DNA from: an uncultured Sulfitobacter sp.
Lineage (GTDB): Bacteria; Pseudomonadota; Alphaproteobacteria; Rhodobacterales; Rhodobacteraceae
DNA length: 36,193 nt
Direction: 5' to 3'
Assembly (NCBI GenBank): GCA_937138475.1
Contig: CAKZPD010000024.1
Coordinates: 1-36,193 of the forward strand
Positions 1 to 9,622 of this stretch are shown here, one piece after another. A program made the translations under genes and the position numbers. The notes under the pieces were generated by a model that saw nothing but the letters and a program-made list of their open reading frames with translations, did not search any database and was not told the origin of the DNA. The stretch's first letter is position 1. Each line of letters begins with the position of its first letter.

Positions 1-620
1 GTGACCTGTTCGTTGGTCACGGTTTTCACCACATCAGGGCCGGTGACGAACATGTAAGAGCTGTCTTTGACCATGAAGATGAAATCAGTCATGGCCGGGG
101 AATAGACCGCCCCGCCCGCGCAAGGCCCCATGATCACGCTGATTTGGGGGATGACGCCGCTGGCCTCGATGTTGCGCTGAAACACCTCGGCATAGCCCGC
201 AAGGCTGGCCACGCCTTCCTGGATGCGGGCGCCGCCGCTGTCGTTGATGCCGATGACGGGCGCACCGTTTTGCACCGCCATATCCATGATCTTGCAGATT
301 TTTTGCGCGTGGGTTTCAGAAAGGGAGCCGCCAAAGACGGTGAAATCCTGGCTAAAGACATAGACCAGGCGACCGTTGATCGTGCCCCAGCCTGTCACAA
401 CCCCATCGCCCGCAGGCTTTTGCTGTTCCATGCCGAAATCGGTGCAGCGGTGGGTGACGAACATGTCGAATTCTTCGAAGCTGCCCTCGTCCAGCAATAG
501 GTCGACCCGCTCGCGGGCGGTCAGCTTGCCACGGGCGTGCTGGGCGTCGATACGCTTTTGACCGCCACCCATGCGCGCGGTTTCGCGGCGATCTTCCAAT
601 TGCGAGAGAATGTCTTTCAT
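1..620 (-). CDS. pccB: Propionyl-CoA carboxylase beta subunit (carboxyltransferase), 5' part only
   Basis: Transfers the carboxyl group from carboxybiotin to propionyl-CoA, giving methylmalonyl-CoA; it works in the cytoplasm as an alpha6-beta6 complex with the biotin-bearing PccA. Only the first 206 codons are present; the gene runs off the left edge (family length about 510). The start ATG is at 620, with AGGG a few bases upstream. Carboxyltransferase signatures are visible: [12 protein letters not shown], the acyl-CoA oxyanion loop [16 protein letters not shown], and [17 protein letters not shown]. Acetyl-CoA carboxylase beta subunits look different at the N-terminus and carry a zinc finger, which is absent here. 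The gene is divergent from the MFS transporter, with a regulator of the PccR family 1.4 kb away and repeated TGCAAA boxes in the promoter, which fits control by propionyl-CoA. Methylcrotonyl-CoA carboxylase is the main alternative; the neighbouring pccR argues against it. Confidence 0.93.
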   Translation of the reverse strand, partial: MKDILSQLEDRRETARMGGGQKRIDAQHARGKLTARERVDLLLDEGSFEEFDMFVTHRCTDFGMEQQKPAGDGVVTGWGTINGRLVYVFSQDFTVFGGSLSETHAQKICKIMDMAVQNGAPVIGINDSGGARIQEGVASLAGYAEVFQRNIEASGVIPQISVIMGPCAGGAVYSPAMTDFIFMVKDSSYMFVTGPDVVKTVTNEQV

Positions 621-685
621 GGGGCACCCTAATGTTGATTTGCCCGGACCATACGCGCAAGAGGCGGGAAATCGAAGCGCAATCT

Positions 686-731
686 GGCAAATTTGCAAAC
701 TAATGCAAAGACATAATATGCAAACTGCAAA
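686..731. promoter_or_regulatory. Candidate PccR/ScfR operator cluster in front of pccB and the MFS gene
   Basis: This is a low-GC stretch between divergent pccB and the MFS gene. It contains TTTGCAAA (692-699) and further TGCAAA boxes at 704-709, 719-724 and 726-731, all in the same direction, with GGCAAA at 686-691. From memory, Rhodobacter sphaeroides PccR recognises TTTGCAAA motifs upstream of pccB; the related RamB of Corynebacterium uses a similar core. The cluster lies 66-111 bp upstream of the pccB start, so it could activate pccB. A pccR gene is present at 2067. Confidence 0.6.
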
Positions 732-789
732 GTTGGGAATATTTCCCGCACAGGTGGACAAGCTTGCACGACAGGCATAGGGCAGTTGC

Positions 790-2016
790 ATGACACAGGA
801 AAGACAGGTGCGGTTCTTGGACCGCTCCACGCCACCCCACATTTTTACCTTGATTGTTCTGGCCGGCCTGTCCGCGACGGCGATGAATATCTTTTTGCCC
901 AGCTTGCCCCGCATGGCCGAATATTTCGACGCCCCATACCGGGTGATGCAGCTGAGCGTGGCGCTTTATCTGGCCGTCAGCGCGGTCTTGCAGCTGTTTA
1001 TCGGCCCGATTTCTGACAGCTTGGGGCGACGCCCTGTGATGCTGGGCGGATTGCTGGCCTTTTTGCTGGCCACATTGGGCTGTATCTTTGCCCCAACCGT
1101 CGAGATTTTCTTGATGTTCCGCATGTGTCAGGGGATGATCGCCGTGGCGATGGTGCTCAGCCGGGCGGTGGTGCGTGACATGGTATCGCAGGACCGGGCG
1201 GCGTCGATGATCGGCTATGTGGCGATGGGCATGGCGGTGGTGCCGATGATCAGCCCGGCCATCGGCGGCGCCCTGGACCAGCTGTTTGGCTGGAAGGCGC
1301 CGTTTTGGGGGCTTTTTGCGCTGGGGGCCGCGGCCTATTTGCTAACTTGGGCCGATATGGGCGAAACTTTGCAAAGAACCGGTAAACCAATGCGGGCGCA
1401 GTTTGCCGAGTATCCGCTGCTGTTCAAATCACCGCGCTTTTGGGGGTATTCGCTGGCATCGGGGCTGTCGTCGGGGTCGTTCTTTGCCTATCTGGGCGGC
1501 GCGCCCTTTGTCGGGACCGAGGTGTTTGGCATGAACCCCGCAACGCTTGGCCTGTATATTGGCGCCCCGGCCATCGGGTATTTTCTGGGTAATTTCCTGA
1601 CCGGGCGCTATGCCACACGCTTTGGCGTGAATGTCATGGTCATGGCCGGTTGCAGCGCCACCTTGATCGCATGCGGAGCATTGATTGTTGTGTTCTATCT
1701 GGGGCTTGGCACGCCGCTGTGGTTCTTTGGCGCCATGACGCTGGTTGGCGTCGGCAACGGGCTGGCCATTCCCAACGCCACGGCAGGGATGCTGTCGGTG
1801 CGCCCGCAATTGGCCGGCACCGCGTCGGGTTTGGGGGGATCGCTGATGATTGGTGTCGGTGCCGCGCTCAGCGCTTTGGCGGGGCTTCTCTTGACCCCGC
1901 AAACCGGGGCCATGCCGTTGCTGTTGATTATGACCATCACATCGCTTGGCGGATTTGTGTCGATCTTTTTGGTGATTTTCCGCGAGCAACAGCTGCGCGG
2001 TGCCCCCTTGTCATAA
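790..2016 (+). CDS. MFS transporter, Bcr/CflA drug-resistance type
   Basis: Inner-membrane proton-driven exporter of the major facilitator superfamily (408 residues, about 12 membrane spans). After a short basic N-terminus comes a helix containing [11 protein letters not shown], typical of the Bcr/CflA group, and then the MFS motif A loop [14 protein letters not shown] near residues 76-89. The helix containing [20 protein letters not shown] matches the drug-H+ antiporter motif of this group. The substrate cannot be read from sequence. It lies between pccB and pccR, 50 bp ahead of pccR and in the same direction. The shared operator region (686-731) suggests it may belong to the propionate regulon, though it could simply be a neighbour. 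The ATG at 790 follows only a weak ribosome-binding site. Confidence 0.88.
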   Translation: MTQERQVRFLDRSTPPHIFTLIVLAGLSATAMNIFLPSLPRMAEYFDAPYRVMQLSVALYLAVSAVLQLFIGPISDSLGRRPVMLGGLLAFLLATLGCIFAPTVEIFLMFRMCQGMIAVAMVLSRAVVRDMVSQDRAASMIGYVAMGMAVVPMISPAIGGALDQLFGWKAPFWGLFALGAAAYLLTWADMGETLQRTGKPMRAQFAEYPLLFKSPRFWGYSLASGLSSGSFFAYLGGAPFVGTEVFGMNPATLGLYIGAPAIGYFLGNFLTGRYATRFGVNVMVMAGCSATLIACGALIVVFYLGLGTPLWFFGAMTLVGVGNGLAIPNATAGMLSVRPQLAGTASGLGGSLMIGVGAALSALAGLLLTPQTGAMPLLLIMTITSLGGFVSIFLVIFREQQLRGAPLS

Positions 2017-2020
2017 CTTA

Positions 2021-2058
2021 TTTGCAAAACTAGACTTGCCTTTGTGCAAAACTGCAAA
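2021..2058. promoter_or_regulatory. Candidate PccR autoregulatory operator
   Basis: The 50-bp gap between the MFS gene and pccR holds TTTGCAAA (2021-2028), TGCAAA (2045-2050) and TGCAAA (2053-2058). The last two form TGCAAAACTGCAAAG, which closely matches TGCAAACTGCAAAG at 719-732 in front of pccB. The second pair sits over the pccR ribosome-binding region, so a bound protein would be expected to repress pccR. This is inferred from motif sharing only. Confidence 0.55.
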
Positions 2059-2066
2059 GGCATGAG

Positions 2067-3455
2067 ATGGCGCATCAAAAACTTTATGCCGGATCAAAGC
2101 TCCGCGAGGTCCGCGCGCGATTGGGGCACACGCAAAAGGAATTTGCCGCCAAGCTTGGCGTGTCTTTGCCCTATCTGAACCAGATGGAGAACAACAACCG
2201 CCCGATCAGCACAACTGTTGTGTTGGCGCTGGCATCGGAATTCGGGCTGGATGTGACCGAGCTGAGCGCCGGCGACGGCGCCCGCCTGATCAGCGACATG
2301 CGCGAGGCACTCGCCGATCCGGTCTTTGGCCCCGAGGCCCCGCCCCTGGCCGACTTGCGTCTGGTGGCGTCGAATGCCCCCGGCTTTGCCCGCGCCTTTC
2401 TTGGTCTGCATCGCAGCTATCGCGAAATGCACGAACGCCTTGCCTCGCTGGACGAGGCATTGGGCCGCGAAGATGCCCGTGCCACCCCCAGCCCCTGGGA
2501 AGAGGTGCGCGACTTTTTCCATTATTGCGACAACTATATTGATGCCGTCGACCGCGCCGCCGAATGGTTCGCCGGCAGCCGCGATATCCGCAGCGCCGCA
2601 TTGGATGCGCTGGAACGCCACGGCGCCACGCTGGAGCTGTGCGACACCGACGAGCTGCGCCGTTACGATCGCCACAGCAAACGGTTGTCGATTTCCCGCC
2701 GTGCCACCCCGCAAAGCCAGACCTTCCAAATTTTGTTGCAAGTGGCCCTTATCGGGCATGGGGCCCTGCTTGAGGCCACCCTTGATCTGGCCCGGTTCCA
2801 CAGCGACGAGGCCCGCGCCATCGCCAAGATCGGCTTGGCCAATTACTTTGCCGGGGCGGCGCTTATGCCTTATGGCGCTTTTCATGCCGCGGCTTTTGAA
2901 ACCCGCCATGATCTGGAACGTCTTTCAAACCAGTTCGGGGCGTCGATTGAGCAGGTGGCGCATCGGTTGTCGACCTTGCAGCGCAGCGGCGCCAAGGGGG
3001 TGCCGTTCTTTTTTGTGCGCGTCGATCAAGCCGGAACCATCACCAAGCGCCATTCGGCAACGCGGCTGCAATTTGCCCGCTTTGGCGGGGCCTGCCCGCT
3101 GTGGAATGTGCACCGCGCCTTTGAGCTTCCTGGACAGTTTCTGCGCCAGCTGGCCGAAACGCCTGACGGTGTGCGCTATATCAATCTGGCCCGCGAGATT
3201 TCCAAACCCGCCGGGCGTTTTGGCGCGCCGGTGCGGCGCTATGCCATTGCCCTGGGCTGCGAGGTGCGCCACGCCGCGGATCTGGTTTATGCCGATGGGA
3301 TGGATCTGAACCGCGCCGATGCCTTTGAACCCATTGGAATTTCTTGCCGCATTTGCGAACGCACCCGCTGTCATCAGCGGTCGGTGCCACCGCTCGAACG
3401 GCGCCTAAGCGTCAACCACAATACCCGTGATGTTCTGCCCTATCAGGTGGAATGA
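2067..3455 (+). CDS. pccR: Short-chain acyl-CoA regulator, ScfR/PccR family
   Basis: Transcriptional regulator of the ScfR family; members sense acyl-CoAs, and PccR controls propionyl-CoA carboxylase in Rhodobacter. It has 462 residues. Residues about 9-63 form an XRE helix-turn-helix (LGHTQKEFAAKLGVSLPYLNQME). The middle resembles the IrrE/ImmA metallopeptidase fold, but the expected HExxH is degenerate (H231-GALLE), so it is probably not a protease. The C-terminal DUF2083-type region carries a cysteine cluster at C427, C430 and C435 (SCRICERTRC) and the tail VLPYQVE. The start at 2067 is preceded by AAAGG six bases upstream. Its stop codon (3453-3455) directly abuts that of the converging nuclease gene. 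Location beside pccB favours the propionyl-CoA member over the acetyl-CoA (RamB-like) members. Confidence 0.9.
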   Translation: MAHQKLYAGSKLREVRARLGHTQKEFAAKLGVSLPYLNQMENNNRPISTTVVLALASEFGLDVTELSAGDGARLISDMREALADPVFGPEAPPLADLRLVASNAPGFARAFLGLHRSYREMHERLASLDEALGREDARATPSPWEEVRDFFHYCDNYIDAVDRAAEWFAGSRDIRSAALDALERHGATLELCDTDELRRYDRHSKRLSISRRATPQSQTFQILLQVALIGHGALLEATLDLARFHSDEARAIAKIGLANYFAGAALMPYGAFHAAAFETRHDLERLSNQFGASIEQVAHRLSTLQRSGAKGVPFFFVRVDQAGTITKRHSATRLQFARFGGACPLWNVHRAFELPGQFLRQLAETPDGVRYINLAREISKPAGRFGAPVRRYAIALGCEVRHAADLVYADGMDLNRADAFEPIGISCRICERTRCHQRSVPPLERRLSVNHNTRDVLPYQVE

Positions 3456-4121
3456 TCACCGCCGCGCCGCCCGCCATCCGGCGGCGCGCGCTTGGGCCGG
3501 GGTGCAAAACCAGCGTTCGCCCTTGGCGGTATTGACCCGCGTGCGGTCATAGTCGCGTTGACCGGGGCTGTGAAAGATGCGCGCGCCCTGCCCCGAGATA
3601 TTTCCCTTGATCACACAGCCCGCCGGGGCCGCGCCGCTTGGGGTCACCGCCGTTACCGCCTTGGCCTTGCGATAGGCCGAGGGGCGCTGCAATGTGCTGC
3701 TGTGCAGGCCGCGACCGGCAATCGCCGCGGATTTTTCCGCCAGGTCGTAATCCAGTGAATAGGCCCGATAGGCAAAGGCCAGCCCCCCATCGACCAGGGT
3801 CTGTGCCAGATCGTCATCGCCCAGAAAACAGCGCGCCACCGTGCGGCCATAACGGTCCGTGTCGATCGGGGCACAGCGCAGCGCCCGCCCTTTGACCATG
3901 CTGCGCAATTGCGCCGTCACCCAGCGCCCGCAGGCCCATTCGGCCCCGGCGCCATCCAGACAGGTCTGATCGTGTTCGGGGGCGTCGATACCAAAAAGGC
4001 GCACCCGCACCCCGCCCACGTCAAGCGTATCACCATCAACGACCTGCGCCGGGCCGGTCACATCCGCCAGGGCCAGCCGGGGCAACCCAAACACCACCAA
4101 TAAGATAAAGATTAACCGCAT
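3456..4121 (-). CDS. Secreted thermonuclease-like protein (SNase fold) with C-terminal sunset-type domain
   Basis: Probable exported nuclease of the staphylococcal nuclease family, 221 residues from the ATG at 4121 (MRLIFILLVVFGLPRLALA). An in-frame ATG seven codons upstream would put extra residues before the signal peptide. The signal peptide ends near ALA-DV. The catalytic core follows: VVDGDTLDVGG, VRLFGIDAPE (the Arg and Glu equivalent to R35 and E43 of the Staphylococcus enzyme, and a metal-binding Asp) and DRYGRTVARC (equivalent of R87). The last 50 residues (GNISGQGARIFHSPGQRDY to AGWRAA) match the small sunset domain often attached to such proteins. All catalytic positions are intact. 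The gene is single and converges on pccR; substrate (DNA or RNA) is unknown. Confidence 0.88.
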   Translation of the reverse strand: MRLIFILLVVFGLPRLALADVTGPAQVVDGDTLDVGGVRVRLFGIDAPEHDQTCLDGAGAEWACGRWVTAQLRSMVKGRALRCAPIDTDRYGRTVARCFLGDDDLAQTLVDGGLAFAYRAYSLDYDLAEKSAAIAGRGLHSSTLQRPSAYRKAKAVTAVTPSGAAPAGCVIKGNISGQGARIFHSPGQRDYDRTRVNTAKGERWFCTPAQARAAGWRAARR

Positions 4122-4202
4122 GGCCCAAGCTATGGCCGGCAAACCTTAACGGCACAAGCATCATGTTAACCTGTGGTTAATTTTCGATGAGCCGCCAGCG
4201 TC

Positions 4203-5861
4203 TCAGCGTTGCTTGCTTTGCCATTCCGGGTGCTGCCACGGCACGTCATTGGCCCGCGCCAATGGCGCAAGCCCCAGCAGGTGATCCGATACCTTTTCGC
4301 CGACCATGATGCTGGGGGCGTTCAGATTGCCGTTGGTGATGCGCGGGAAAATGCTGCTGTCAGCGACGCGCAGCCCCTCGACCCCGATCACCCGCGCCTG
4401 CGCATCCACCACCGCCATGGGATCGCTGGTCGCGCCCATCTTGCAGGTGCCGCAGGGGTGATAGGCGCTTTCGGCGTGTTCGGCGATAAAGCCATCCAGC
4501 TCTGCATCGCTTTGCACGGCTGCGCCGGGCTGGATCTCATGCTTGATAAAGGGGGCAAAGGCCTCTTGCGCGAAAATCTCGCGCGTGAGGCGGATACAGC
4601 GGCGAAAATCCTCCCAATCTTCTGGGTGGGACATGTAATTAAAGACGATTTTGGGCGCCTCAAGCGGATCGGCAGAGCGCAGCGTCACATGCCCACGCGA
4701 CGCAGACCGCATCGGCCCGACATGCGCTTGAAAGCCATGCCCCTCGGCGGCGGCTTGCCCGTCATACCGCACCGCAATAGGCAAAAAGTGATACTGGATG
4801 TCGGGATAGGGCACCCCGGCGCGGCTGCGAATAAAGGCGGCGCTTTCGAATTGGTTCGATGCGCCCATGCCGGTCTTGGTCAGCAGCCATTGCGCGCCGA
4901 TCATCGCTTTGGACAAAAGGTTCCAGTGTTTATAAAGGGTTATCGGCTGGCTCGCGGCCATCTGGATATACAGCTCCAGGTGGTCTTGCAGGTTTTGACC
5001 AACGCCGGGGCGATCCGCTGTGACGCCTATCCCATGGCGGCGCAGCTCAGCGGCGGGGCCGATCCCCGACAACATCAGCAGTTTTGGCGAATTGATCGAC
5101 GAGGCGGCAAGGACCACCTCGCGCCCCGCGCGCAGCACCCGTTTTTGACCGTTTTGCAGCACCTCAACCCCGATGGCGCGGCGCCCGTCAAAGACGACGC
5201 GCTGCGCCAGGGCGCGGATAATCCGGCAGTTGGCGCGGCGCAGCGCCGGGCGCAGATAGGCATTGGCCGCAGACCACCGTCGTCCGCGATGCACGGTTTG
5301 CTCCATCGGGCCAAAGCCCTCTTGCTGGTGCCCGTTGTAATCCCCCGTGATCGGATAGCCGGCCTGGCGACCGGCCTCGACAAAGGCCGCGAACAAGGGA
5401 TTGCGGCGTGGCCCGCGGCTGACATGCAGCGGCCCCGAGGTGCCCCGCCAGCCAGGATCGCCGCCGTGGCCGCCGCTGTGCCAATGTTCCATCCGCTTGA
5501 AATACGGCAGCACATCAGCATAGGCCCACCCCTGGGCACCGGTCTCGGCCCAATGGTCAAAATCCATCGCATGGCCGCGCACATACACCATGCCGTTGAT
5601 CGAAGACGACCCGCCGATCACCTTGCCGCGCGGGCAGGCCAGACGCCGGTTGTTCAAAAACGGTTCTGGCTCGGACTGATAGCCCCAGTCGTATTGCCGC
5701 ATATTCATTGGATAGCTCAGCGCCGCCGGCATCTGGATCAACGGCCCGATATCGCTGCCGCCGTGTTCTATGATCAAGACCCGCGCGCCGGCCGCGCTTA
5801 ACCGATAGGCCATGGCGCATCCCGCGCTGCCGGCCCCGACAATGATGAAATCTGCGTCCAC
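4203..5861 (-). CDS. betA: Choline dehydrogenase (FAD, GMC oxidoreductase)
   Basis: Oxidises choline to betaine aldehyde at the membrane, the second step of choline-O-sulfate to glycine betaine conversion. It has 552 residues from GTG at 5861, chosen because AAGGG lies eight bases upstream and the Rossmann FAD motif ([12 protein letters not shown]) then starts at the usual place. A longer frame begins at GTG 5909 but lacks a ribosome site. Visible signatures are the first GMC motif ([20 protein letters not shown]), the second ([20 protein letters not shown]), the catalytic-histidine segment [13 protein letters not shown], and the C-terminal [14 protein letters not shown]. It is the last gene of the leftward betI-betC-betB-betA operon, 132 bp after betB. 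Another GMC alcohol dehydrogenase is possible in principle, but context and motif spelling make BetA the clear choice. Confidence 0.95.
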   Translation of the reverse strand: MDADFIIVGAGSAGCAMAYRLSAAGARVLIIEHGGSDIGPLIQMPAALSYPMNMRQYDWGYQSEPEPFLNNRRLACPRGKVIGGSSSINGMVYVRGHAMDFDHWAETGAQGWAYADVLPYFKRMEHWHSGGHGGDPGWRGTSGPLHVSRGPRRNPLFAAFVEAGRQAGYPITGDYNGHQQEGFGPMEQTVHRGRRWSAANAYLRPALRRANCRIIRALAQRVVFDGRRAIGVEVLQNGQKRVLRAGREVVLAASSINSPKLLMLSGIGPAAELRRHGIGVTADRPGVGQNLQDHLELYIQMAASQPITLYKHWNLLSKAMIGAQWLLTKTGMGASNQFESAAFIRSRAGVPYPDIQYHFLPIAVRYDGQAAAEGHGFQAHVGPMRSASRGHVTLRSADPLEAPKIVFNYMSHPEDWEDFRRCIRLTREIFAQEAFAPFIKHEIQPGAAVQSDAELDGFIAEHAESAYHPCGTCKMGATSDPMAVVDAQARVIGVEGLRVADSSIFPRITNGNLNAPSIMVGEKVSDHLLGLAPLARANDVPWQHPEWQSKQR

Positions 5862-5993
5862 GGCTTTGCCCTTACTGCCTGTCCCACCGGCCCGTCGCCC
5901 GATTGGCACGGTGCGCCGGCGGGGTTGAGAATTTAGAATGCGCGGTAGCGCACCTTTGGATCACCTGGGCCGCGCCAAACCCGGCCAAGGCGT

Positions 5994-7451
5994 CTAGAAC
6001 GGTGCCTCAAGATCTCCCATACGCACATAGACGGATTTGACCTGGCTATAATGCTCAATGGCGGCTTTTGAGTTTTCGCGGCCCAGCCCCGATGCCTTGA
6101 CCCCGCCAAAGGGGGCTTCGACCGGCGCATCGTTATAGGTGTTGATATAGCATGTCCCGGCCTCAAACCCGGCGGCAATGCGGTGGGCGCGGGCCAGATC
6201 GCGGGTGAACACCCCTGCGGCCAGGCCAAATTCCGTATCATTGGCACGGGCCAGAACCTCGGCTTCGTCCTCGAAATCCAGCACGGCCATCACCGGGCCA
6301 AAGATCTCTTCGCGGGCGATGACCATATCGTCGCGCACATCGGCAAAGACCGTGGGCGGCAGGAAAAAGCCCGCACGGTCCAGCCGCGCGCCGCCGCATA
6401 CCAGCCGCGCGCCCTCGGCCTTGCCTTGGGCGATATAGCCTTCGGCGATCTCAAGCTGGCGCGCCGAAACCATCGGCCCAAAGCTGGTGGCCGGATCCTG
6501 CGGATCACCAAGCACCGCCCCTTGCAGCCGCGCCGTCAGCCGCGCCAGAAAGCGGTCTTTGATCGCCTTGTGAACGAACACCCGTGTGCCGTTCGAGCAC
6601 ACCTGCCCGCTTGAATAGAAATTGCCCAGGATCGCGCCGCTGACCGCGTTTTCCAGATCGGCATCGTCAAAGATGATCAGCGGCGATTTACCGCCCAGTT
6701 CCAAGGTGACATGTTTCAGCCCCTGCGCGGCGGCGGCATAGACCTTGCGCCCGGTCGGCACCGATCCGGTCAGTGACACTTTGGCCACGCGCGTATCGCT
6801 GACCAGCGCCTGCCCCACCGCGCCCATGCCCTGCACCACGTTGAACAGCCCATCCGGAAGCCCGGCCTGGGTCAGGATTTCAGCCACCTTGAGGGCGCAA
6901 AGCGGCGTGACCTCGGAGGGTTTGAAGATCATCGCATTGCCACACGCCAGCGCCGGCGCCCCTTTCCAGCAGGCGATCTGGGTCGGATAGTTCCATGCGC
7001 CAATCCCGACACACAGGCCCAATGGCTCGCGGCGGGTATAAACCCAATCCTCGCCCAGGGGGATGTGCTCTCCGGTCAGGCTGGCGGCCAGCCCGCCAAA
7101 ATATTCCAGCGCGTCGGCGCCGCTGGTGGCATCCACCACCGAGGTTTCCTGATAGGGTTTGCCGGTGTCATAGGTTTCCAAAACGCTGAGATCATGGTTG
7201 GCCGCGCGCATCAAATCGGCGGCGCGGCGCAACACCCGGCCGCGCTGGGTGCCGCTGAGCGCCGCCCAGGCCGCCTGGGCGGCGCGCCCCGAGGCGATTG
7301 CCTGTTCAATCACCGCCGGGGTGGCGGCATGGACCTGTGCGATGATCTGACCGGTTGCGGGGTAGATCACCTGGATCAGATCCCCTGCGGTGTCTTCGAC
7401 ATAGCGCCCATTGATATAATGGCTGGCGATGGGTTGGGTCGGGTAGGTCAT
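5994..7451 (-). CDS. betB: Betaine aldehyde dehydrogenase
   Basis: NAD(P)+-dependent oxidation of betaine aldehyde to glycine betaine in the cytoplasm, completing synthesis of the osmoprotectant. It has 485 residues, typical for BetB. The aldehyde dehydrogenase signatures are intact: cofactor-binding [20 protein letters not shown], the catalytic Glu in [11 protein letters not shown], and catalytic Cys285 in [13 protein letters not shown]. The C-terminal [17 protein letters not shown] is characteristic of BetB-type enzymes. The start ATG at 7451 is preceded by an AAGAAAG-like site. It lies 49 bp after betC, and that gap contains a copy of the dispersed TTCTTTTGTT repeat. Co-transcription with betI and betC is expected from the tight packing and common direction. 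Confidence 0.96.
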   Translation of the reverse strand: MTYPTQPIASHYINGRYVEDTAGDLIQVIYPATGQIIAQVHAATPAVIEQAIASGRAAQAAWAALSGTQRGRVLRRAADLMRAANHDLSVLETYDTGKPYQETSVVDATSGADALEYFGGLAASLTGEHIPLGEDWVYTRREPLGLCVGIGAWNYPTQIACWKGAPALACGNAMIFKPSEVTPLCALKVAEILTQAGLPDGLFNVVQGMGAVGQALVSDTRVAKVSLTGSVPTGRKVYAAAAQGLKHVTLELGGKSPLIIFDDADLENAVSGAILGNFYSSGQVCSNGTRVFVHKAIKDRFLARLTARLQGAVLGDPQDPATSFGPMVSARQLEIAEGYIAQGKAEGARLVCGGARLDRAGFFLPPTVFADVRDDMVIAREEIFGPVMAVLDFEDEAEVLARANDTEFGLAAGVFTRDLARAHRIAAGFEAGTCYINTYNDAPVEAPFGGVKASGLGRENSKAAIEHYSQVKSVYVRMGDLEAPF

Positions 7452-7465
7452 GACAGAACTTTCTT

Positions 7466-7497
7466 GCCTTCGGCGAGGATATTTACAAACAAAAGAA
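7466..7497 (-). repeat. Dispersed intergenic repeat, copy A (inside the bet operon)
   Basis: Read on the minus strand it begins TTCTTTTGTT (7497-7488), then TGT, then AAATATCCTCGCCGAAGGC. It is the most diverged of the recognisable copies; others are at 12073, 14035, 17761 and 26419. It begins three bases after the betC stop codon and fills most of the betC-betB gap. Its function is unknown. Confidence 0.6.
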
Positions 7498-7500
7498 CGG

Positions 7501-9009
7501 TTATTCGCCGCGCGGGAACCGTTTGCTTTCTTCGAGCTGGTTCAGATCCATGTGATTGCGCATATATTGTTCAGAGGCCAGGCGCAGGGGTTGGTAATCC
7601 CACGGGTAGTAGCCACCTTGGCGCAGAGCCTCGTAGACCACCCAGCGGCGCGCCTGGCTTTTGCGCACATCGGCGTCGAATGCGGCCAGATCCCAGCGGG
7701 CGGCGGCCAGATCCTTGAGGGTCTTGAGCGTGTCTTGGTGGGCCGGGTCTGCTGCGAGGTTGGTGTGTTCATGGGGATCTTGTTCGAGGTGAAACAGCTG
7801 ATCGGCATCGAGCGCGCAGAGGTTCAGCTTCCACGGGCCAGAGCGCAGTGAGACCATCGGGGCGTAGGAGGCCTCGGCCGCGTATTCCATCGCTACGGGT
7901 TCGGTGCGCGGGATGCCATTGGCCAGCGGCACGACCGACATACCGGTTGTCCATGGCATTACCTCGTCCATAGAGACGCCGGCCAAGTCGCACAGGGTTG
8001 GGCAGACATCAATATTCGAGACCGGGGTTTCAATCAGCCCCGCCGGCATTTGTGGGGCGCTGATCATCATCGGCACCCGGCTTGAGCCTTCATAGAAGGA
8101 CATTTTGAACCACAGGCCCCGTTCACCGAGCATATCGCCGTGGTCCGAGACAAAGAGAATTATTGCCTCTTGCCGGGTATCTTTGAGGGTTTGCAGCAGA
8201 TCGCCGATCTTGTCGTCCAGATAGCTGATATTGGCGAAATAGGCCTGGCGCGAACGGCGGATATCATCATCCGAGATATCAAAGCTGCGCCAGTCGTTGG
8301 CATCGAAGATGCGCTTGGAGTGGCTGTCTTGGTCCTTGTAGGGGATGGCTGGCACTTGGGGGGTAAGATGGGCGCAATCGTTGTAAAGATCCCAATATTT
8401 CCGCCGCGCCACATAGGGATCGTGGGGGTGGGTAAAGCTGACGGTCAGGCACCAGGGGCGATCATCCCCACCGCGCGACAGATCGTAAAGCTTGCGCGTG
8501 GCGTTGAAGGCAACCTCGTCGTCATATTCCATTTGGTTGGAGGTTTCCGCCACACCTGCCCCGGTAACGGACCCCATGTTGTGATACCACCAATCGATCC
8601 GTTCCCCCGGCTTGCGGTAATCGGGGGTCCAGCCGAAATCAGCCGGATAGATATCTGTGGTCAACCGTTCTTCGAACCCATGCAATTGATCTGGGCCGAC
8701 AAAGTGCATTTTCCCTGACAGGCAGGTTTGATAGCCGGCGCGGCGCAAGTGATGGGCATAGGTCGGGATCGACGAGGCGAATTCAGCCGCGTTGTCATAA
8801 ACCCCGGTGGCCGAGGGCAATTGGCCGGACATGAAGGCGGCCCGGCCCGGTGCGCAAAGCGGGCTGGCTGTATAGGCGTTTTTAAAGCGGGTTGAGCGCG
8901 CCGCCAGCGCCTTGAGGTTGGGGGCGTGCAGCCAGGGCGCCGGACCATCGGGAAACAAGGTGCCGTTCAATTGGTCAACCATGATGATCAGGATGTTTGG
9001 TTTGGTCAT
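7501..9009 (-). CDS. betC: Choline-sulfatase
   Basis: Hydrolyses choline-O-sulfate to choline and sulfate, feeding BetA and BetB. It is a 502-residue type I sulfatase. The formylglycine motif is C52-APGR (C-x-P-x-R), inside [14 protein letters not shown]. The N-terminal metal-binding segment [11 protein letters not shown] and the second metal site [15 protein letters not shown] are present. The C-terminal segment ([19 protein letters not shown]) matches the choline-sulfatase-specific tail, which separates it from arylsulfatases. Maturation needs a formylglycine-generating enzyme encoded elsewhere. The start ATG (9009) overlaps the betI stop as ATGA, so translation is probably coupled. Presence of betC ahead of betB and betA means that choline-O-sulfate, common in marine algae and fungi, can be used as carbon, sulfur or osmolyte source. 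Confidence 0.95.
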   Translation of the reverse strand: MTKPNILIIMVDQLNGTLFPDGPAPWLHAPNLKALAARSTRFKNAYTASPLCAPGRAAFMSGQLPSATGVYDNAAEFASSIPTYAHHLRRAGYQTCLSGKMHFVGPDQLHGFEERLTTDIYPADFGWTPDYRKPGERIDWWYHNMGSVTGAGVAETSNQMEYDDEVAFNATRKLYDLSRGGDDRPWCLTVSFTHPHDPYVARRKYWDLYNDCAHLTPQVPAIPYKDQDSHSKRIFDANDWRSFDISDDDIRRSRQAYFANISYLDDKIGDLLQTLKDTRQEAIILFVSDHGDMLGERGLWFKMSFYEGSSRVPMMISAPQMPAGLIETPVSNIDVCPTLCDLAGVSMDEVMPWTTGMSVVPLANGIPRTEPVAMEYAAEASYAPMVSLRSGPWKLNLCALDADQLFHLEQDPHEHTNLAADPAHQDTLKTLKDLAAARWDLAAFDADVRKSQARRWVVYEALRQGGYYPWDYQPLRLASEQYMRNHMDLNQLEESKRFPRGE

Positions 9010-9581
9010 TTTGACGTTCCGATTAAAGTGTCCAGGGTCACAAGGGCGACTTGACGCGCCCGATCAGCGCTGAGCGAACGGGCCAGAGCCGCCCGCAGAT
9101 ACAGCCCATCAATCAACGCGCCCAGCAATTCCGCATCGCGCAGGGGCGCTGGGCTGAGGCCGCGCAGGGCAAAGGTCAAATTCGAATGCAGACGCCGCTG
9201 GTAAAGGCTGAGCAGGCGGCGGGTTTCGGCATTGTTTTGTGCGCTGGCATAAAGTGTCATCCAGGCGCTGATGGTTTCGGGGGCGAAACAAGACGGCGCA
9301 AAGCTGGCCGTGATCAGCGCCCGCGCCCGGCTGTGCGCGCAAGGGCTGTGTTTCAGGGCGCGGCGGACCTCGGCGCCAAAATCACGCAGGATTTGCCGCA
9401 TTGCCGCGATGAAAATCTGGTCTTTTCCGCCGAAATAGTGATGGGCCAGCGCCGTCGACATCCCGGCGCGGCGCGCGATCTGTCCAACCGTCACGTCCAG
9501 CGATCCTTTTGCGCCGATCTCGGCGATTGTGGCTTCGACCAAGGCGCTGCGGCGAATTGGTTCCATTCCCAGTTTTGGCAT
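9006..9581 (-). CDS. betI: TetR-family repressor of choline/betaine genes
   Basis: Represses the bet operon; choline is the usual inducer in this family. It has 191 residues from the ATG at 9581 (MPKLGMEPIRR, the standard BetI N-terminus), with GGAAAG seven bases upstream. A longer frame starts at TTG 9599 without support. The TetR helix-turn-helix lies near residues 25-55 (VTVGQIARRAGMSTALAHHYF). The C-terminal ligand domain has the BetI-like segment SAWMTLYASAQ. It is first in the operon, with the stop overlapping the betC start by four bases. A perfect inverted repeat at 9623-9648 just upstream is its likely operator, giving autoregulation. Confidence 0.93.
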   Translation of the reverse strand: MPKLGMEPIRRSALVEATIAEIGAKGSLDVTVGQIARRAGMSTALAHHYFGGKDQIFIAAMRQILRDFGAEVRRALKHSPCAHSRARALITASFAPSCFAPETISAWMTLYASAQNNAETRRLLSLYQRRLHSNLTFALRGLSPAPLRDAELLGALIDGLYLRAALARSLSADRARQVALVTLDTLIGTSK

Positions 9582-9622
9582 GTGGTCACTTTCCAGCAAG
9601 GCTGCCGGAAACCTAAGGGATT

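Noticed and set aside
1368..1375. TTTGCAAA box inside the MFS gene
   Set aside because: A single isolated 8-mer within coding sequence is expected by chance at about this frequency; the clusters at 686-731 and 2021-2058 are much denser.
4209..5801. 530-codon open frame on the plus strand
   Set aside because: It is antisense to betA, whose motifs are fully intact; the plus-strand product has no recognisable domain.
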